From an uncultured Collinsella sp. (GTDB taxonomy: Bacteria; Actinomycetota; Coriobacteriia; Coriobacteriales; Coriobacteriaceae), in the NCBI GenBank assembly GCA_900757285.1, contig CAAENI010000116.1:1-5756 (forward strand): DNA of 5,756 bases, in the 5' to 3' direction. The notes under the pieces are model-generated. The model searched no databases. It saw nothing but the letters and a program-made list of their open reading frames with translations, and was not told the origin of the DNA. This document shows, in pieces, positions 4,750-5,756 of the stretch. Within the stretch, counting starts at the first letter, position 1. The number at the start of each line of letters is the position of its first letter. The position numbers and the translations under genes were made by a program.

Positions 4750-5756
4750 ATGTCGGATTCGCCTAATTTTTTGACCTATGCCCAGACGGCGTTTGACCCG
4801 TTTGAGGAACGGCCGTTCTGCGCGGTGGATAGCCTGGTCTTTGCGTGGTTGTCCTATTTGCGTTTGCCGGGTGATATGGCGGAGCTGACGAACTGGCAGG
4901 GCCTAGACGTACGCGAACTGCTGCGTGCCGAGTGCTACCGGGACATGATTGGCGACCTGTGGGATCCAGAGGGGAGCAGGGCCTTGTTGGAGGCCGTGGC
5001 GGCAAGCCCTCGCTACCGTGGCGTGCACGTTTGCGGCTATCGTGCCGTGAGCGATGTGGTGGCGACAGAGCAGTTTGCAGCCATGGCGTTCCGGTTTCCG
5101 GCGGGGTTTAGCTATCTTTCCTTTCGGGGGACCGACAGTACGATTGTGGGCTGGAAAGAGGACTTCAACATGGCGTTCCGGTGTCCCGTGCCCTCCCAGG
5201 AATCTGCGGCACGCTATGTGGACGAGGCGGCGGATGCGATTGACGAGCCGCTTTTGTGCGGAGGTCATTCCAAGGGCGGAAACCTTGCGGTGTACGGTGC
5301 GGCGATGTGCTCCGATGTCGCCCGTGAGCGTATCGAACGGGTGTATTCCCATGATGGTCCGGGCTTCGTCGAGGAGTTTCTGAACGGCAACGCCTTTGCC
5401 GATCTTTGCGGTCGAATCGACAAGACGCTACCTCGGTCGTCGATCTTTGGCATGATGCTCGAGACACAGGAGGACTATGCCATCGTTGAGAGCACCGAGT
5501 TCAGCCTGCTGCAGCACAATCCCTTTAGCTGGGTGGTTGATGGTCGCGACTTCGTGTACTGTGAGCGCCTGTCCGCCGGTGCTCGATACGTTGATGGCTC
5601 CATTCGCGAGATGCTGCTTGCAGTGGGGCCTAGCGAGCGCGAGCGTTTTGTAGATGCGTTGTTCTCCGTGTTTGAGGCTACGGGTGCTGAGCGGTTTGCG
5701 GATATCGCTGGGAATCTGCGCGAGAGCCTGCCCGTGATGCTCCAGGCTGCGCAAGG
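4750..5756 (+). CDS. DUF2974 (Mbeg1-like) alpha/beta hydrolase, 3' end outside window
   Basis: The frame is open from ATG 4750 to the right edge, giving 335 codons without a stop; the C-terminus is missing. The protein resembles the DUF2974/Mbeg1-like family of predicted serine hydrolases, whose substrates are unknown. Family landmarks in order are FDPFEERPFCAVDSLVFAWL near 15-34, FRGTDSTIVGWKEDFNM at 125-141 (a lipase-like FRGT segment), the nucleophile elbow GHSKGGNLAVY at 172-182 with Ser174, SHDGPGF at 200-206 and QHNPFSW at 255-261. Asp202 and His256 are the likely triad partners by position, which is inference. No signal peptide or membrane segment is visible, suggesting a cytoplasmic enzyme. 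The part after about residue 285 looks helical (EMLLAVGPSERERFVDALF). It uses codons avoided in ldh (CTA, AGG, GTA, CGA, GGG), consistent with lower expression. It lies downstream of the ldh terminator, so co-transcription with ldh is unlikely. Confidence 0.85.
   Translation, partial: MSDSPNFLTYAQTAFDPFEERPFCAVDSLVFAWLSYLRLPGDMAELTNWQGLDVRELLRAECYRDMIGDLWDPEGSRALLEAVAASPRYRGVHVCGYRAVSDVVATEQFAAMAFRFPAGFSYLSFRGTDSTIVGWKEDFNMAFRCPVPSQESAARYVDEAADAIDEPLLCGGHSKGGNLAVYGAAMCSDVARERIERVYSHDGPGFVEEFLNGNAFADLCGRIDKTLPRSSIFGMMLETQEDYAIVESTEFSLLQHNPFSWVVDGRDFVYCERLSAGARYVDGSIREMLLAVGPSERERFVDALFSVFEATGAERFADIAGNLRESLPVMLQAAQ

Noticed and set aside
1..5756. Mobile element, CRISPR array, toxin-antitoxin or defence locus
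   Set aside because: No transposase, integrase, terminal inverted repeats, regularly spaced repeats or small paired genes are visible. The genes are intact metabolic enzymes in one orientation with individual leaders and terminators.

Overview
The window reads as ordinary chromosomal housekeeping DNA from a high-G+C bacterium (roughly 60% G+C by eye in the genes, clearly lower in the gaps upstream of nadE and ldh). Codon choice (dominant C/G third positions, no in-frame TTA/CTA/TCA in two of the genes), the AGGAGG-type ribosome binding sites and the gene content (L-lactate dehydrogenase, long-form NAD synthetase, a DUF2974 hydrolase) would fit a gut actinobacterium of the Coriobacteriia, such as a Collinsella-like organism. 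That placement is inference from general resemblance, not a search result.

Layout, all on the + strand. 1-212: an AT-richer gap with no certain gene. 213-2201: nadE, glutamine-dependent NAD+ synthetase, complete with both active sites. 2202-2319: a short gap with a 13-bp palindrome, a weak promoter candidate and a perfect 10-bp hairpin followed by six T. 2320-3483: a PLP-dependent class I/II aminotransferase resembling LL-diaminopimelate/alanine-type enzymes. 3484-3684: an AT-rich 201-bp regulatory gap with a cre-like palindrome, a promoter candidate and two consecutive hairpins. 3685-4635: ldh, an L-lactate dehydrogenase with an intact catalytic set but without the two usual fructose-1,6-bisphosphate contact residues. 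4667-4702: a strong intrinsic terminator. 4750 to the right edge: a DUF2974 (Mbeg1-like) alpha/beta hydrolase, cut off by the window end.

The four genes look like separate transcription units, since every gap contains a hairpin and no genes overlap. There is a loose metabolic theme: NadE makes NAD+ using glutamine, and LDH regenerates NAD+ from NADH in fermentation. I see no operon or multi-gene system tying them together. No tRNA, rRNA, CRISPR array, insertion sequence or phage signature was found. The most interesting material is regulatory. In two consecutive gaps a terminator-like hairpin lies so close to the next ribosome binding site that transcription of the downstream gene must pass through it, and two palindromes in these gaps look like transcription-factor operators.
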